Shown: piece by piece, positions 17,480-26,108 of the stretch
Numbering within the stretch: the stretch's first letter is position 1
How the letters are laid out: each line of letters opens with the position of its first letter
Assembly: GCA_963807065.1 (NCBI GenBank)
Contig: CAWDZQ010000003.1
Coordinates: 1,054,001 to 1,118,000, forward strand
Length of the DNA: 64,000 nucleotides
Direction of reading: 5' to 3'
Source of the DNA: CAWAND01 sp963807065
GTDB taxonomy: Bacteria > Chloroflexota > Anaerolineae > Anaerolineales > E44-bin32
Made by a program: the position numbers and the translations under genes
Notes under the pieces: generated by a model
Databases searched by the model: none
The model's input: only the letters and a program-made list of their open reading frames with translations
Told to the model about the DNA's origin: nothing

Positions 17480-20400
17480 ATGAAGCCTACCTTCAGCGGT
17501 TGGGGCACGCTGACGTATATCGCACTTGGGCTGGTGGTTGCCCTGAGCTATGCCATGGCTGTCGCCGGCGCCAGCCTGCTCTTGGGCCAACCGGTTCCGG
17601 CCGGCAACCCCATCTTGATCAGCCTGCTCGCCCTTCTTCTGGCTCTCGGCCTCAACCCCCTGTATGCCAGGATTCACCGTGCCATCGGCAGCACACTTTT
17701 CCGCGGGGAAGAGGCTCGTCGCACTCGCCGCGAGCAGCTTCAGGCGGAGCTGGACTCCACATCCGACCTGGACGAGATCGCAAATTTCATGCACCACGCC
17801 GTAATGGACGGCCTTCAACCCCGCCACGCACACGTCTTCCTGCTGGATACGAACAGCCAGACCTTTGGAGCGATGCCTGCCAGCGGTCCCGGTACGAGCC
17901 AGCTCAAGCTTTCAACCGACGGCGCACTCGCTGGACTGCTGCGCCGCACGGCCGCACCGCTGCGCCTGGACAGGGATGGGCCGCTGCCGTCCGGGCTGGC
18001 CCAGGACCGGGCTGTGCTGGCCGTGCTCGGCTCATCGCTGTATGTCCCTATCAGGGGCAACACTGGAATGACGGGTTGGCTTAGTCTAGGCGAACCGCGC
18101 CAGCGACGCTCAGGCAGCTACACGTCATTGGAGATGGCCTTCCTCGAGGATGTCGCACGGCTTGGCGCTGTCGCCATCGCTCGCTCTCAGGCCCTGACAG
18201 ATCTTCGACACCGCTTGCGAGAGCTCGATACCCTGAGCCATGTCGCCCAGGCCGTCAACCTTTCTCGGGCCGAACGGGATTTGATAGACGTCGTCGGCCA
18301 GGCCGTTCAGGACCTGCTGGTGGGAGATAGCTTCATCAGCGTCATACAGTCCGGTGACCGGTCGGGGTACCGCCTCTTCGTCCGAACGGAGGCCCACGGC
18401 ACACAGGCTCAATCTGCTGCTGAGACAGAGTCCCATCTGGCCGGTCTGCTCGGGATGGTCCTCGAGGCTGGGGAACCAATCAAAACCGACGACTATCGTG
18501 CGGCCTGCTTGGCCGGCGGGCGACGTGCAGACATGCCCTTTCACGCATGGATCGGCGTACCGCTCAAGGGCGGCGCCGAACAGTTGGGGGTTCTGGCGAT
18601 TGGAATGGAGAACCCCGGGCTAGCGTATTCGGATGAGCAGGTCAAGATCCTCGCCGCCGTCGCCGATCAAGCCGCCAGCGGGCTCCTGCGAACTCGCCTG
18701 TACCGCCAAATTGAGGAGCGAGCGCAGCAGCTCAGCACGCTCAACAAAGTCGGCGCCGACTTGGCCAGAACTCTTGAGCTGGATCCTTTGCTTCAGCAGA
18801 TTATGGCTGGGATCCTGAGCTTGGTCGGTTGCGAATTGGGGTTGCTGGCCCTCGTTGAGGAGGAGTCGGGGGATTTTGTCGTTCGTGTGAGTGCCGGCGC
18901 CACGGCCCAATCATTGGCCGGGGGCAGGCTGGTTCCCGATCAGGGCCCGATTGCGTCTGCGCTGGAGGATGCGCGCCCCATTCAGATCACCTCAAAGGAT
19001 CAGCTGTCGACCATGCTTGCACCGCCCGGACCGAGCGCCGATGAGCCTTTCGGAAACGTGGTCATTCCCCTGTTGGCCAAGGGCAAACCGCTGGGGATCG
19101 TCCTGATTCGCAGCAAGCCGGGCCAGACATCCTTCTCAGACGCTGACATGGCCCTCTTGTCGACCTTCGCCGGCCAGGCCTCTATCGCCATCGAGAATGC
19201 CCGCCTTTACACCCTGACGGACCAAGCGCTTGAGGCCAAAGTCGCCGAAATGTCGGTCATGCAGCGTATCGATCGTGATCTGAATGCCAGCCTGGATCTC
19301 AATCGGGCCCTGGGAATTACCTTGCACTGGGCGATTGAGCACACCGGTGCTTTGGGAGGCCTGGTCGTCGTGCTTGGGGAGGACGGCGGAACCCAAATCC
19401 TGGCCCAGGGGCTGACGGAGGATCCGTCCCACGCAAACGGCGAAGTCGATGTGGCCGAAGTGTGGCTGCTTCGCAAGTGCCTCGACACGGCTAAGACCGC
19501 TTTCATCGATGACATTGCCACAGAACCAGACTCGATCGGCCTGGATCCGCGTGCGAGATCGCTGGCGGCCGTTCCCCTGCAGCGCGAGGCCAGGGTTGTC
19601 GGGGGCGTCTATCTGGAACACCCGGAGGCGCGCGCTTTCAACAAAGACCGACTGGCTTTCTTGGAGCGCCTGGCGGATCATGCCTCGATCGCTATTACCA
19701 ACGCCCTGCTGTACGCGCAGGTCCAGAGCGCCAACCTGGCCAAGAGCGAATTCATATCTTTCATAAGCCACGAGCTGAAGACCCCCATGACCTCGATCAA
19801 GGGATACTCTGACCTGCTGGCGCAAGAGACTGTCGGCACGATCAATCAGGCGCAAGCCGACTTCCTGGGCACGATACGGTCCAACGCTGATCGAATGGCG
19901 ACCCTGGTGTCCGATCTGGCCGACATCTCGCGCATCGAATTGGGCAGACTCAAGCTTGAGTTCGAGCCATTGGACCTAGGAGAGGTTTTGGAGGAGGTCG
20001 TTCGCTCTGTCCGCCAGCGCATGCAAGCCAAGAAACACCGTTTGGTCATGGAGGGACTCGAGGGCCAGCTGCCCGCTTGGGCCGATCGGACGCGGCTGAT
20101 CCAAATCTTGGCTAACTTGTTCAGCAATGCCGTCAAATACACGCCGGAGGGTGGTGAGATTGCCTTAAGCGTGGAATCGGCCGAAAACCTGTGGGATCCT
20201 AAGGGAGCGCCGCGAGTGCTCCATGTCCAGGTTGCGGACAATGGCATCGGCATTTCCTCCGAGGAACGACACCACGTCTTTCAGAAGTTTTTCCGCTCAG
20301 AATCTCGAGAGGTGCGGGAAGCTCCCGGAACCGGACTGGGGCTGAGCATCACCAAGTATCTGGTCGAACTGCAAGGTGGTCAGATCTGGTTTGAGAGCGA

Positions 20401-20500
20401 GGCAGGGAAGGGCACGACCTTCCACTTCACTATGCCTTTAGTCGAAGGCTACGAGCCCGGCGTACGGGACTCTGAATTTGATGGTCAGTTGATCTACTGA
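17480..20500 (+). CDS. Large GAF-domain sensor histidine kinase
   Basis: This is a 1006-residue hybrid of sensory and kinase modules. Two membrane helices (about residues 8-32 and 43-64) are followed by four GAF-type domains (roughly 90-240, 250-410, 420-580, 590-740), then a HisKA dimerisation domain with phosphoacceptor His764 in FISHELKTPMTSIKGYS, and a HATPase with NLFSNAVKYTPEGGEI (N box), VADNGIGIS (G1) and GTGLGLSITKYLVELQGG (G2). Repeated GAFs suggest several cytosolic small-molecule or redox inputs. No response regulator lies beside it, so it is an orphan here. The ATG at 17480 has AGGA seven bases upstream. It ends convergently with trpS. Confidence 0.92.
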   Translation: MKPTFSGWGTLTYIALGLVVALSYAMAVAGASLLLGQPVPAGNPILISLLALLLALGLNPLYARIHRAIGSTLFRGEEARRTRREQLQAELDSTSDLDEIANFMHHAVMDGLQPRHAHVFLLDTNSQTFGAMPASGPGTSQLKLSTDGALAGLLRRTAAPLRLDRDGPLPSGLAQDRAVLAVLGSSLYVPIRGNTGMTGWLSLGEPRQRRSGSYTSLEMAFLEDVARLGAVAIARSQALTDLRHRLRELDTLSHVAQAVNLSRAERDLIDVVGQAVQDLLVGDSFISVIQSGDRSGYRLFVRTEAHGTQAQSAAETESHLAGLLGMVLEAGEPIKTDDYRAACLAGGRRADMPFHAWIGVPLKGGAEQLGVLAIGMENPGLAYSDEQVKILAAVADQAASGLLRTRLYRQIEERAQQLSTLNKVGADLARTLELDPLLQQIMAGILSLVGCELGLLALVEEESGDFVVRVSAGATAQSLAGGRLVPDQGPIASALEDARPIQITSKDQLSTMLAPPGPSADEPFGNVVIPLLAKGKPLGIVLIRSKPGQTSFSDADMALLSTFAGQASIAIENARLYTLTDQALEAKVAEMSVMQRIDRDLNASLDLNRALGITLHWAIEHTGALGGLVVVLGEDGGTQILAQGLTEDPSHANGEVDVAEVWLLRKCLDTAKTAFIDDIATEPDSIGLDPRARSLAAVPLQREARVVGGVYLEHPEARAFNKDRLAFLERLADHASIAITNALLYAQVQSANLAKSEFISFISHELKTPMTSIKGYSDLLAQETVGTINQAQADFLGTIRSNADRMATLVSDLADISRIELGRLKLEFEPLDLGEVLEEVVRSVRQRMQAKKHRLVMEGLEGQLPAWADRTRLIQILANLFSNAVKYTPEGGEIALSVESAENLWDPKGAPRVLHVQVADNGIGISSEERHHVFQKFFRSESREVREAPGTGLGLSITKYLVELQGGQIWFESEAGKGTTFHFTMPLVEGYEPGVRDSEFDGQLIY

Positions 20501-20553
20501 GCGCGGACCCTGTCCCGCGTTGTCCGGGCTGGGCAGATTGGTCGACGCGGCCC

Positions 20554-21570
20554 TTAGAGATTCTTGGGCCGGTACAGTCCCATCGCTCGGCGAGCCTCGG
20601 ACATGGTTGCATCCGCCTCCTGACGCATTCGTTGCGTGCCCTCTGTCAAAATGTCCTCTACCAGATTCGGCTCGGCGGCAAACCCCGCCCGGCGCTGCCG
20701 AATTGGTCCCAAGAACATCTCCAAGGCAGCGATGAGCTTCTGCTTGACTTCCACGTCCCCGACTTTCCCCTGGCGATAGCGCGCCTTGAGATCATCCACC
20801 TCTTCCAAGTTGCTGTTGAAGGCGTCATGGTAGATGAAGACCGGGTTCCCTTCCACCCGCCCGGGAATATCCGCCCGGACGCGGTTGGGATCGGTGTACA
20901 TGGCCATGACCTTCTGGCGGACGGTGGCCTCGTCATCAGAAAGGAAGATGGCGTTGTCGAGAGATTTGCTCATCTTAGATTGGCCGTCCGTGCCCACCAG
21001 CGTGGGGACGTCACCGACCATAACGTCGGGCACAGGGAAGACCTCACCATACAGGTGATTGAAACGCCGAGCAATTTCGCGGGTCACCTCGACATGCGCC
21101 TCGTTGTCCTTGCCCACCGGGACCAAGTTGGCTCGGGGGAGGAGGATGTCGGCTGCCTGCAGGACGGGGTAGCCGAGCAGGCCAAATGGAAACGAATCCA
21201 AATGTGCGGCCGAGGCCATGTCTTTCAAGCTCGGAATCCGTTCCAGGCGCGGCACACTCACGAGCATCTCGAAGATCAGGTTCAGCTCGAACGTTTCCCG
21301 CACCGCAGACTGCAGAAAGATCACGCTTTGCTTGGGATCGATCCCGACAGCCAGGTAGTCGAGCACCATCTCCTTGACATTGTCACCGATTTGGTCGATG
21401 GATTCCTTGTCCGGCCGCGTGGTCAGGGTGTGCAGATCCGCCACAACGAAGAAGCACTCGTAGCTGTCTTGCAGTTTGAGGCGATTGACCAGCGAACCCA
21501 CGTAGTGACCCAAGTGCATCCGCCCCGTCGGTCGATCGCCGGTCAGAATTCGAGGTCGTTTCTCGTTCAA
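20554..21570 (-). CDS. trpS: Tryptophan--tRNA ligase
   Basis: This class I aminoacyl-tRNA synthetase charges tRNA-Trp. The HIGH-type motif is TGDRPTGRMHLGHYVGSL at residues 10-27 and the KMSKS loop is GQSKMSKSLDN near residue 200. I set the start at TTG 21570, with GGAGG six bases upstream, giving the usual length of 338 residues; the open frame continues upstream but that part is the T-box leader, not protein. Expression should be controlled by that T-box: low charged tRNA-Trp favours read-through. The enzyme is the only aminoacyl-tRNA synthetase in the window. Confidence 0.95.
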   Translation of the reverse strand: MNEKRPRILTGDRPTGRMHLGHYVGSLVNRLKLQDSYECFFVVADLHTLTTRPDKESIDQIGDNVKEMVLDYLAVGIDPKQSVIFLQSAVRETFELNLIFEMLVSVPRLERIPSLKDMASAAHLDSFPFGLLGYPVLQAADILLPRANLVPVGKDNEAHVEVTREIARRFNHLYGEVFPVPDVMVGDVPTLVGTDGQSKMSKSLDNAIFLSDDEATVRQKVMAMYTDPNRVRADIPGRVEGNPVFIYHDAFNSNLEEVDDLKARYRQGKVGDVEVKQKLIAALEMFLGPIRQRRAGFAAEPNLVEDILTEGTQRMRQEADATMSEARRAMGLYRPKNL

Positions 21571-21619
21571 GATCACCCTCCAGGTTGAAGCGTGCCAGGC
21601 TCGGTCGGCCGCAGCCTCA

Positions 21620-21900
21620 TTTGGACACAAAAAGGCTCGTCCCATGGGGACGAGCCTCTGGCCCGCGTTGCCACCCCGATTAGGCCATCGGCCAAGACAC
21701 TTGCGACGCCGATCTGCCTCTCTCAGCCTGGATACCTGCCACAACTTGCACCCAGGCGGCTGATAACGGTGGCCAACCGGCGGACCGGCATAAGATCACC
21801 GATCCACAGCTCAGGGGCCCATTCGCCGCCGCCCTGCCCGCAAGACTCTCAGCCTGTCTCGCTCTCTGTGGGGCTGGCCTGGCGGATACTCTTCCCCGTC
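21620..21900 (-). ncRNA. T-box riboswitch (tRNA-Trp specific) in the trpS leader
   Basis: The leader has T-box landmarks in order on the minus strand: a Stem I start with GAAGAGTA, an AGAGAGCGA bulge region, the specifier loop GAA-TGG near 21819-21821 (a Trp codon), the antiterminator T-box GGGTGGCAACGCGGG (21661-21676), and a terminator hairpin. The bulge TGGC can pair with a GCCA 3' end, matching the G discriminator of bacterial tRNA-Trp. Specifier, gene and acceptor end all agree, so the assignment is strong. Outer boundaries are approximate. Confidence 0.88.
21629..21657 (-). terminator. Regulated intrinsic terminator of the trpS T-box
   Basis: AGGCTCGTCCC (21657-21647) pairs perfectly with GGGACGAGCCT (21643-21633) over a CAT loop, followed by a T-run at 21633-21629. 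It directly follows the T-box antiterminator sequence, as expected. Confidence 0.9.
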
Positions 21901-21930
21901 TCAGCTTTTAGCGTATGCGATTGTCTTGTG

Positions 21931-21959
21931 AGTATAGTCCCGCTGCCATGCACGGTCAA
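21931..21959 (-). promoter_or_regulatory. Promoter of the trpS T-box transcript
   Basis: TTGACC (21959-21954), a 17-base spacer, and TATACT (21936-21931) match the sigma-70 consensus at 5 of 6 in both elements. The predicted start point lies about 25 bases before the T-box Stem I. Confidence 0.8.
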
Positions 21960-21974
21960 CAAAAGGTAGTTCGT

Positions 21975-22307
21975 TTAGAGCTGAATGTGTTGCCCCAGCC
22001 GGTCAACGATCTTCTGCTTCGGTTGGAACCCGGTCAGGCGCTCCTTGGGCTCGCCATCGACGAACAGGATCAGGGTTGGTACCCCCATCACGCTGTATGC
22101 CATGGTCGTTTGAGCGTTTTGATCGATGTCGAGCTTGACCACCTTGACCTTGCCCTCCCAGGATTCCGCCAACTCTTCCACGATCGGGTCGAGTTGCTTG
22201 CAAGGATGACACCATTCGGCGCCGAAATCGACCAGGACCGCACCCTCTGAACCCTTGACCAATTCGTCGAAGTTGTCATCCGTGGCGTCGCCAATTTCCA
22301 CCGGCAT
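21975..22307 (-). CDS. Thioredoxin with WCHPC active site
   Basis: This is a 110-residue thioredoxin fold. The redox site is AEWCHPCKQL, where classical thioredoxin has WCGPC; a His between the cysteines resembles the CPHC/CxHC types with a more oxidising potential. The cis-proline is present in VMGVPTLILFVDGEPKERL, and FDELV and VVKLDIDQN are standard. ATG 22307 is chosen because GGAGG sits nine bases upstream; an extended frame begins 20 codons earlier without support. It is transcribed divergently from the heat-shock operon. It is a cytosolic disulfide reductase or related thiol protein. Confidence 0.9.
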   Translation of the reverse strand: MPVEIGDATDDNFDELVKGSEGAVLVDFGAEWCHPCKQLDPIVEELAESWEGKVKVVKLDIDQNAQTTMAYSVMGVPTLILFVDGEPKERLTGFQPKQKIVDRLGQHIQL

Positions 22308-22348
22308 TGAGATAGGCCTCCACCCCGTGTCCCGTTTCGAGGCATACA

Positions 22349-22377
22349 AGTCTAGACAGCCTTGCATCCGGCGTCAA
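22349..22377 (-). promoter_or_regulatory. Promoter for the thioredoxin gene
   Basis: TTGACG (22377-22372), a 17-base spacer and TAGACT (22354-22349) on the minus strand. It is back to back with the hrcA promoter, the two -35 boxes being 15 bp apart. Confidence 0.7.
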
Positions 22378-22392
22378 GTGCCTTCAGCTCGC

Positions 22393-22421
22393 TTGACGCT
22401 CATCACGCCCCATGGTATCAT
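22393..22421 (+). promoter_or_regulatory. Promoter for the hrcA heat-shock operon
   Basis: TTGACG (22393-22398), a 17-base spacer and TATCAT (22416-22421). Transcription should start about 22428, just before the CIRCE element, so HrcA bound there would block initiation or early elongation. Confidence 0.8.
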
Positions 22422-22433
22422 GATTCCCGTTAT

Positions 22434-22460
22434 TTAGCACTCTCGTGTCGAGAGTGCTAA
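22434..22460 (+). promoter_or_regulatory. CIRCE operator (HrcA-binding site)
   Basis: TTAGCACTC - 9 bases - GAGTGCTAA is a perfect match to the CIRCE consensus, located between the promoter and the hrcA start. The operon therefore appears autoregulated by HrcA, with repression relieved when GroEL is titrated by unfolded protein. Confidence 0.97.
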
Positions 22461-22475
22461 ACTGGTGTATAGCCT

Positions 22476-23510
22476 ATGGAAGAAAATCTATCTGACCGCC
22501 AGGACACGATCCTGGCACTAATCATTCATGAATATGTGGCCACGGCCCAGCCGATTGGCTCGGAGCGCTTGGTCGGCGAGTTCAGTCTGGGGGTGAGCTC
22601 GGCCACCGTGCGCAACGATATGGCCAATCTGACCGATGCCGGCCTGCTGCGCCAGCCTCACACTTCGGCCGGACGCGTTCCGACGGAAGAGGGCTACCGC
22701 TACTTTGTTCAGCGACTGCTGGGCGACACGGACCTTCCCGTGGAAGACAAACGCCGGATCAGCCATCAGTTCCACCAAGCACGGGCCGAAGTCGATGAGT
22801 GGTTGCAGTTGGCCGCAGCCATCCTGGCCAACCGATCTCAGGTGGCTTCTCTGGTCACCTCCCCCCACTCATCGCGTGCCAGGTTCAAGCACCTGGAGCT
22901 CATTGCAACGCAAGGTCAGCAGGTTCTGTTGGTGCTGGTGCTCCAAGGGGGCGAGGTCCGACAGCAAATTCTCACTTTGGCCGAACCGCTCGACCAAGAC
23001 CACCTGTCCGAGACGGCCAACACCGTGACCGCGGCATTAGGCGGCAAGGATGGTGACGCCATCGCCGCCCTCGTCTCCCAATACACGGGGCTGGCTCAAG
23101 ACCTAATCAAGCTTGTCTCTGAGATCATGTTGCGATCCGATGCCGCCTCGGCCGGCGAGATATATCGGGATGGGCTGTCCAACGTCATCTTGCAGCCCGA
23201 GTTTGCCGATTCGGAGAGCCTGAAACAGGCTCTGCGGCTTTTGGACGAACGCTCCTTTCTGGAAGACGTATTGGCCGAAGCGCTGAGCCCCAACATCGGC
23301 GGCGTTCAAGTGGTGATTGGTGGCGAAGGCGCATGGGAAGATCTCAAGGACCTTTCGATGATCCTGGCGCGCTACGGCGCCCCGGGCTACGCCACGGGCG
23401 CCGTGGCGGTGCTCGGACCCATCCGAATGGCCTACGGCCCTACCATCTCCACCGTCCGGTACGTAGCGGGGCTTATGAGCGATATCGTCATTGAGACCTT
23501 TGCTGGCTAG
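22476..23510 (+). CDS. hrcA: Heat-inducible transcription repressor HrcA
   Basis: This 344-residue repressor binds CIRCE. It has an N-terminal winged helix (residues 1-90: DRQDTILALIIHEYVATAQP, GVSSATVRNDMANLTDAGLL, PHTSAGRVPTEEGYRYFV), then the effector/dimerisation region with QVVIGGEGAWEDLKDLSMIL and a closing GPIRMAYGPTISTVRYVAGL. It is the first gene of hrcA-grpE-dnaK-dnaJ-prmA and represses its own operon through the CIRCE 16 bp upstream. There is no obvious Shine-Dalgarno before ATG 22476, possibly because the CIRCE hairpin fills the leader. Confidence 0.96.
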   Translation: MEENLSDRQDTILALIIHEYVATAQPIGSERLVGEFSLGVSSATVRNDMANLTDAGLLRQPHTSAGRVPTEEGYRYFVQRLLGDTDLPVEDKRRISHQFHQARAEVDEWLQLAAAILANRSQVASLVTSPHSSRARFKHLELIATQGQQVLLVLVLQGGEVRQQILTLAEPLDQDHLSETANTVTAALGGKDGDAIAALVSQYTGLAQDLIKLVSEIMLRSDAASAGEIYRDGLSNVILQPEFADSESLKQALRLLDERSFLEDVLAEALSPNIGGVQVVIGGEGAWEDLKDLSMILARYGAPGYATGAVAVLGPIRMAYGPTISTVRYVAGLMSDIVIETFAG

Positions 23511-23557
23511 ACCACAAGGGGCCGATCTCCCCGCTGAGGATCCCAGGAGGTACTTTC

Positions 23558-24160
23558 GTGTCCGATCACAACCAGAAGAGGGATGACCGCGAGATCCCCG
23601 AGCCCGAGGAAGAGTTTCCCGTCGAATCCGAAGCCTCTCAGGCGGAAGACTCACATGCCACCCCCGCAGAAGGGGCCTCCGATCCGATGGAAGCGCAAGA
23701 CGAGACACCCGAGGCTCAGATCGATCGCCTCTCAAAGCTAAACGAGGAATATCTCGATGGTTGGCAGCGCGCCCGAGCGGATTTTGCCAACTATAAGAAG
23801 CGCATCGAGCGCGAGCAGCGTGAAGCCTATCGCCGAGCCGCCGGGGACATTCTCACCCGTTACCTGGGCATCGTGGACGACCTGGAGCGCGCCCTGAAGG
23901 ATCGCCCCACCGAGGGCGATCCCGCCAATTGGGCCGATGGTGTTGAGCTCATCTCCCGCAAGTTCCACTCGGTGCTTGAAGCCGAAGGGGTGGAGACCAT
24001 CCAAGCCTTGGGGCAACCTTTCGACCCCAATCTGCACGAAGCGATCTCCCACGAAGAAAGCGATGAGCAACCGGCAGGCTACGTGATCGACGTTGTTCAG
24101 CAAGGTTATCGGATGGGGGAGCACGTCCTCAGACCCGCCCTGGTCCGAGTGGCAAAATAG
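23558..24160 (+). CDS. grpE: Nucleotide exchange factor GrpE
   Basis: This 200-residue cochaperone releases ADP from DnaK. The first 55 residues are acidic and probably disordered, then comes a long coiled coil (QIDRLSKLNEEYLDGWQRAR, ADFANYKKRIEREQREAYRR) and the C-terminal beta domain with GVETIQALGQPFDPNLHEAI and GYRMGEHVLRPALVRVAK. The GTG start at 23558 has AGGAGG seven bases upstream. It is 47 bp after hrcA and 12 bp before dnaK. Confidence 0.95.
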   Translation: MSDHNQKRDDREIPEPEEEFPVESEASQAEDSHATPAEGASDPMEAQDETPEAQIDRLSKLNEEYLDGWQRARADFANYKKRIEREQREAYRRAAGDILTRYLGIVDDLERALKDRPTEGDPANWADGVELISRKFHSVLEAEGVETIQALGQPFDPNLHEAISHEESDEQPAGYVIDVVQQGYRMGEHVLRPALVRVAK

Positions 24161-24172
24161 GAGCACTGACTC

Positions 24173-26063
24173 ATGAGTCGGATTATCGGCATCGATCTGG
24201 GTACTACCAATTCCGCCGTCGCCATCATGGAAGGCGGGGAACCCGTTATCATCGCTTCGTCCGAAGGGGGCAGACTGATCCCATCGGTCGTGGCCATCAA
24301 CCCGAAGAACAATGAACGCATGGTCGGCCAGGTCGCTCGCCGCCAGGCCATCGTCAACCCCGAGAACACGATTTTCTCCATCAAGCGCTTCATGGGCCGC
24401 AAGTACTCAGATGCGCAGGTGGCTGCCGGGATGAAGAAGGTCCCCTACGAAGTCAGTGAGGCCCCCAATGGCGACGTGCGCGTGCACATGGGAGGCAAGG
24501 AATTCGCGCCACCAGAGATCTCGGCCATGATCCTGGCCAAGATCAAGGCCGACGCCGAGGCCTACACAGGCGAACCGGTCAACCGGGCCGTCATCACTGT
24601 GCCGGCCTATTTCAACGACTCACAGCGCAATGCCACCAAAGATGCCGGGAAGATCGCCGGTCTGGAGGTTCTGCGCATCATCAACGAGCCGACGGCGTCG
24701 GCGTTGGCCTATGGACTTGACCGCAAAAAGGATGAGACCATCGCGGTCTATGACCTTGGCGGCGGCACGTTTGACATTTCGGTGCTGGATGTGGGCGACG
24801 GCGTCTTCGAAGTGCGGGCCACCAACGGGGACACGTTCCTTGGCGGCGAGGATTTCGATCAGCGCGTGATGGACTGGGTTGCCGATGAATTCCAGTCGAA
24901 CCACGGGATTGACCTTCGGCAGGACCGCCAGGCCCTGCAGCGCCTGAAGGAAGCCGCCGAAAAAGCCAAGATCGAACTCTCGAGCGTGCTCGAAACGGAA
25001 ATCAACCTGCCGTTTATCACCGCTGACGCCAGTGGTCCCAAGCATCTCAACTTGCGGATGTCTCGGGCGAAGCTGGAACAGCTCACTCAGGATTTGATTG
25101 ACCGCACCATGGAACCCTGCCAGCAGGCATTGACTGATGCCGGCCTCAGCTACGAGGACATCGACGAGATCGTCTTGGTGGGCGGCATGACACGCATGCC
25201 TGCCGTGCAGGAATCCGTCAAGGCATTCTTCCACAAAGAACCCCACAAAGGGGTGAACCCGGATGAGGTCGTGGCGATTGGAGCCGCCATCCAGGCAGGC
25301 GTGCTAGGCGGAGAAGTCAAGGACGTCCTGCTGCTCGACGTGACGCCCCTGACGCTTTCGATTGAGACCTTGGGCGGGGTGGCGACGGCGCTAATCGAAC
25401 GCAACACGACCATTCCAACCCGCAAGGCGCAGGTCTTCTCCACCGCCTCCGACAACCAGCGGCAGGTGGAAATTCACGTGGTTCAGGGCGAGCGGCCCAT
25501 GGCGGCCGACAACAAGTCGCTCGGAAAATTCACATTGGAAGGAATCCCCTCCGGCACCACGCGGCGTGCCCCAAATCGAAGTGACCTTCGATATCGACGC
25601 CGACGGCATCCTGAAAGTTAGCGCCACCGACAAGGCCACCTCCCGGAGTCAGCAGATCACCATCCATGCCTCATCGGGCTTGAACGACGACGAAATCGAG
25701 CGCATGCGGCGCGAGGCCGAACAGAATGCCGAACAAGACATTCGCCGGCGGGAATTCGTCGAGGCGCGCAACGCCGCCGACAACGCCGTCTACTCGGCCG
25801 ATAAGCGGCTCGGGGAGCTGGGCGACAGCGCGCCACAAGATCTGAAGAGCGACACCCAGGCCAAGGTGGTGGCGGCCAAGAATGCCATCCAGACCGAGGA
25901 TGTGGCCAAGATCAAGGACGCCACCCGAGCCCTGCTGGAGGCCGTCAAAGCCCTGCCCATCGAGGGCAGCCAGGCTGATGCCGCAGGCTCCGCCGCGCCC
26001 GGAGAAACGGGTGACCCATCTGAAGGCAAAGACGTCGTCGACGGGGAATTCAAGCAGGTCTGA
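24173..26063 (+). CDS. dnaK: Chaperone DnaK, interrupted by a single-base frameshift
   Basis: Hsp70. The ATPase domain is intact: IIGIDLGTTNSAVAIMEGG, VPAYFNDSQRNATKDAGKI, YDLGGGTFDISVLD, IDEIVLVGGMTRMPAVQ. The substrate-binding domain begins with DVTPLTLSIETLGG. At about 25551-25554 (reading CCC TCC GGC ACC) one extra base throws the frame: the first frame stops at 25621, while PQIEVTFDIDADGILKVSAT continues in the +1 frame to 26063. Removing one G gives 629 residues, the usual length, with the expected join. In an intact, CIRCE-controlled operon an assembly or base-calling indel is the likeliest cause. Confidence 0.93.
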
Positions 26064-26108
26064 CCAAAACGAAGACCCCTCCGGTGTTGATAATCGAAGG
26101 TTTATTTC

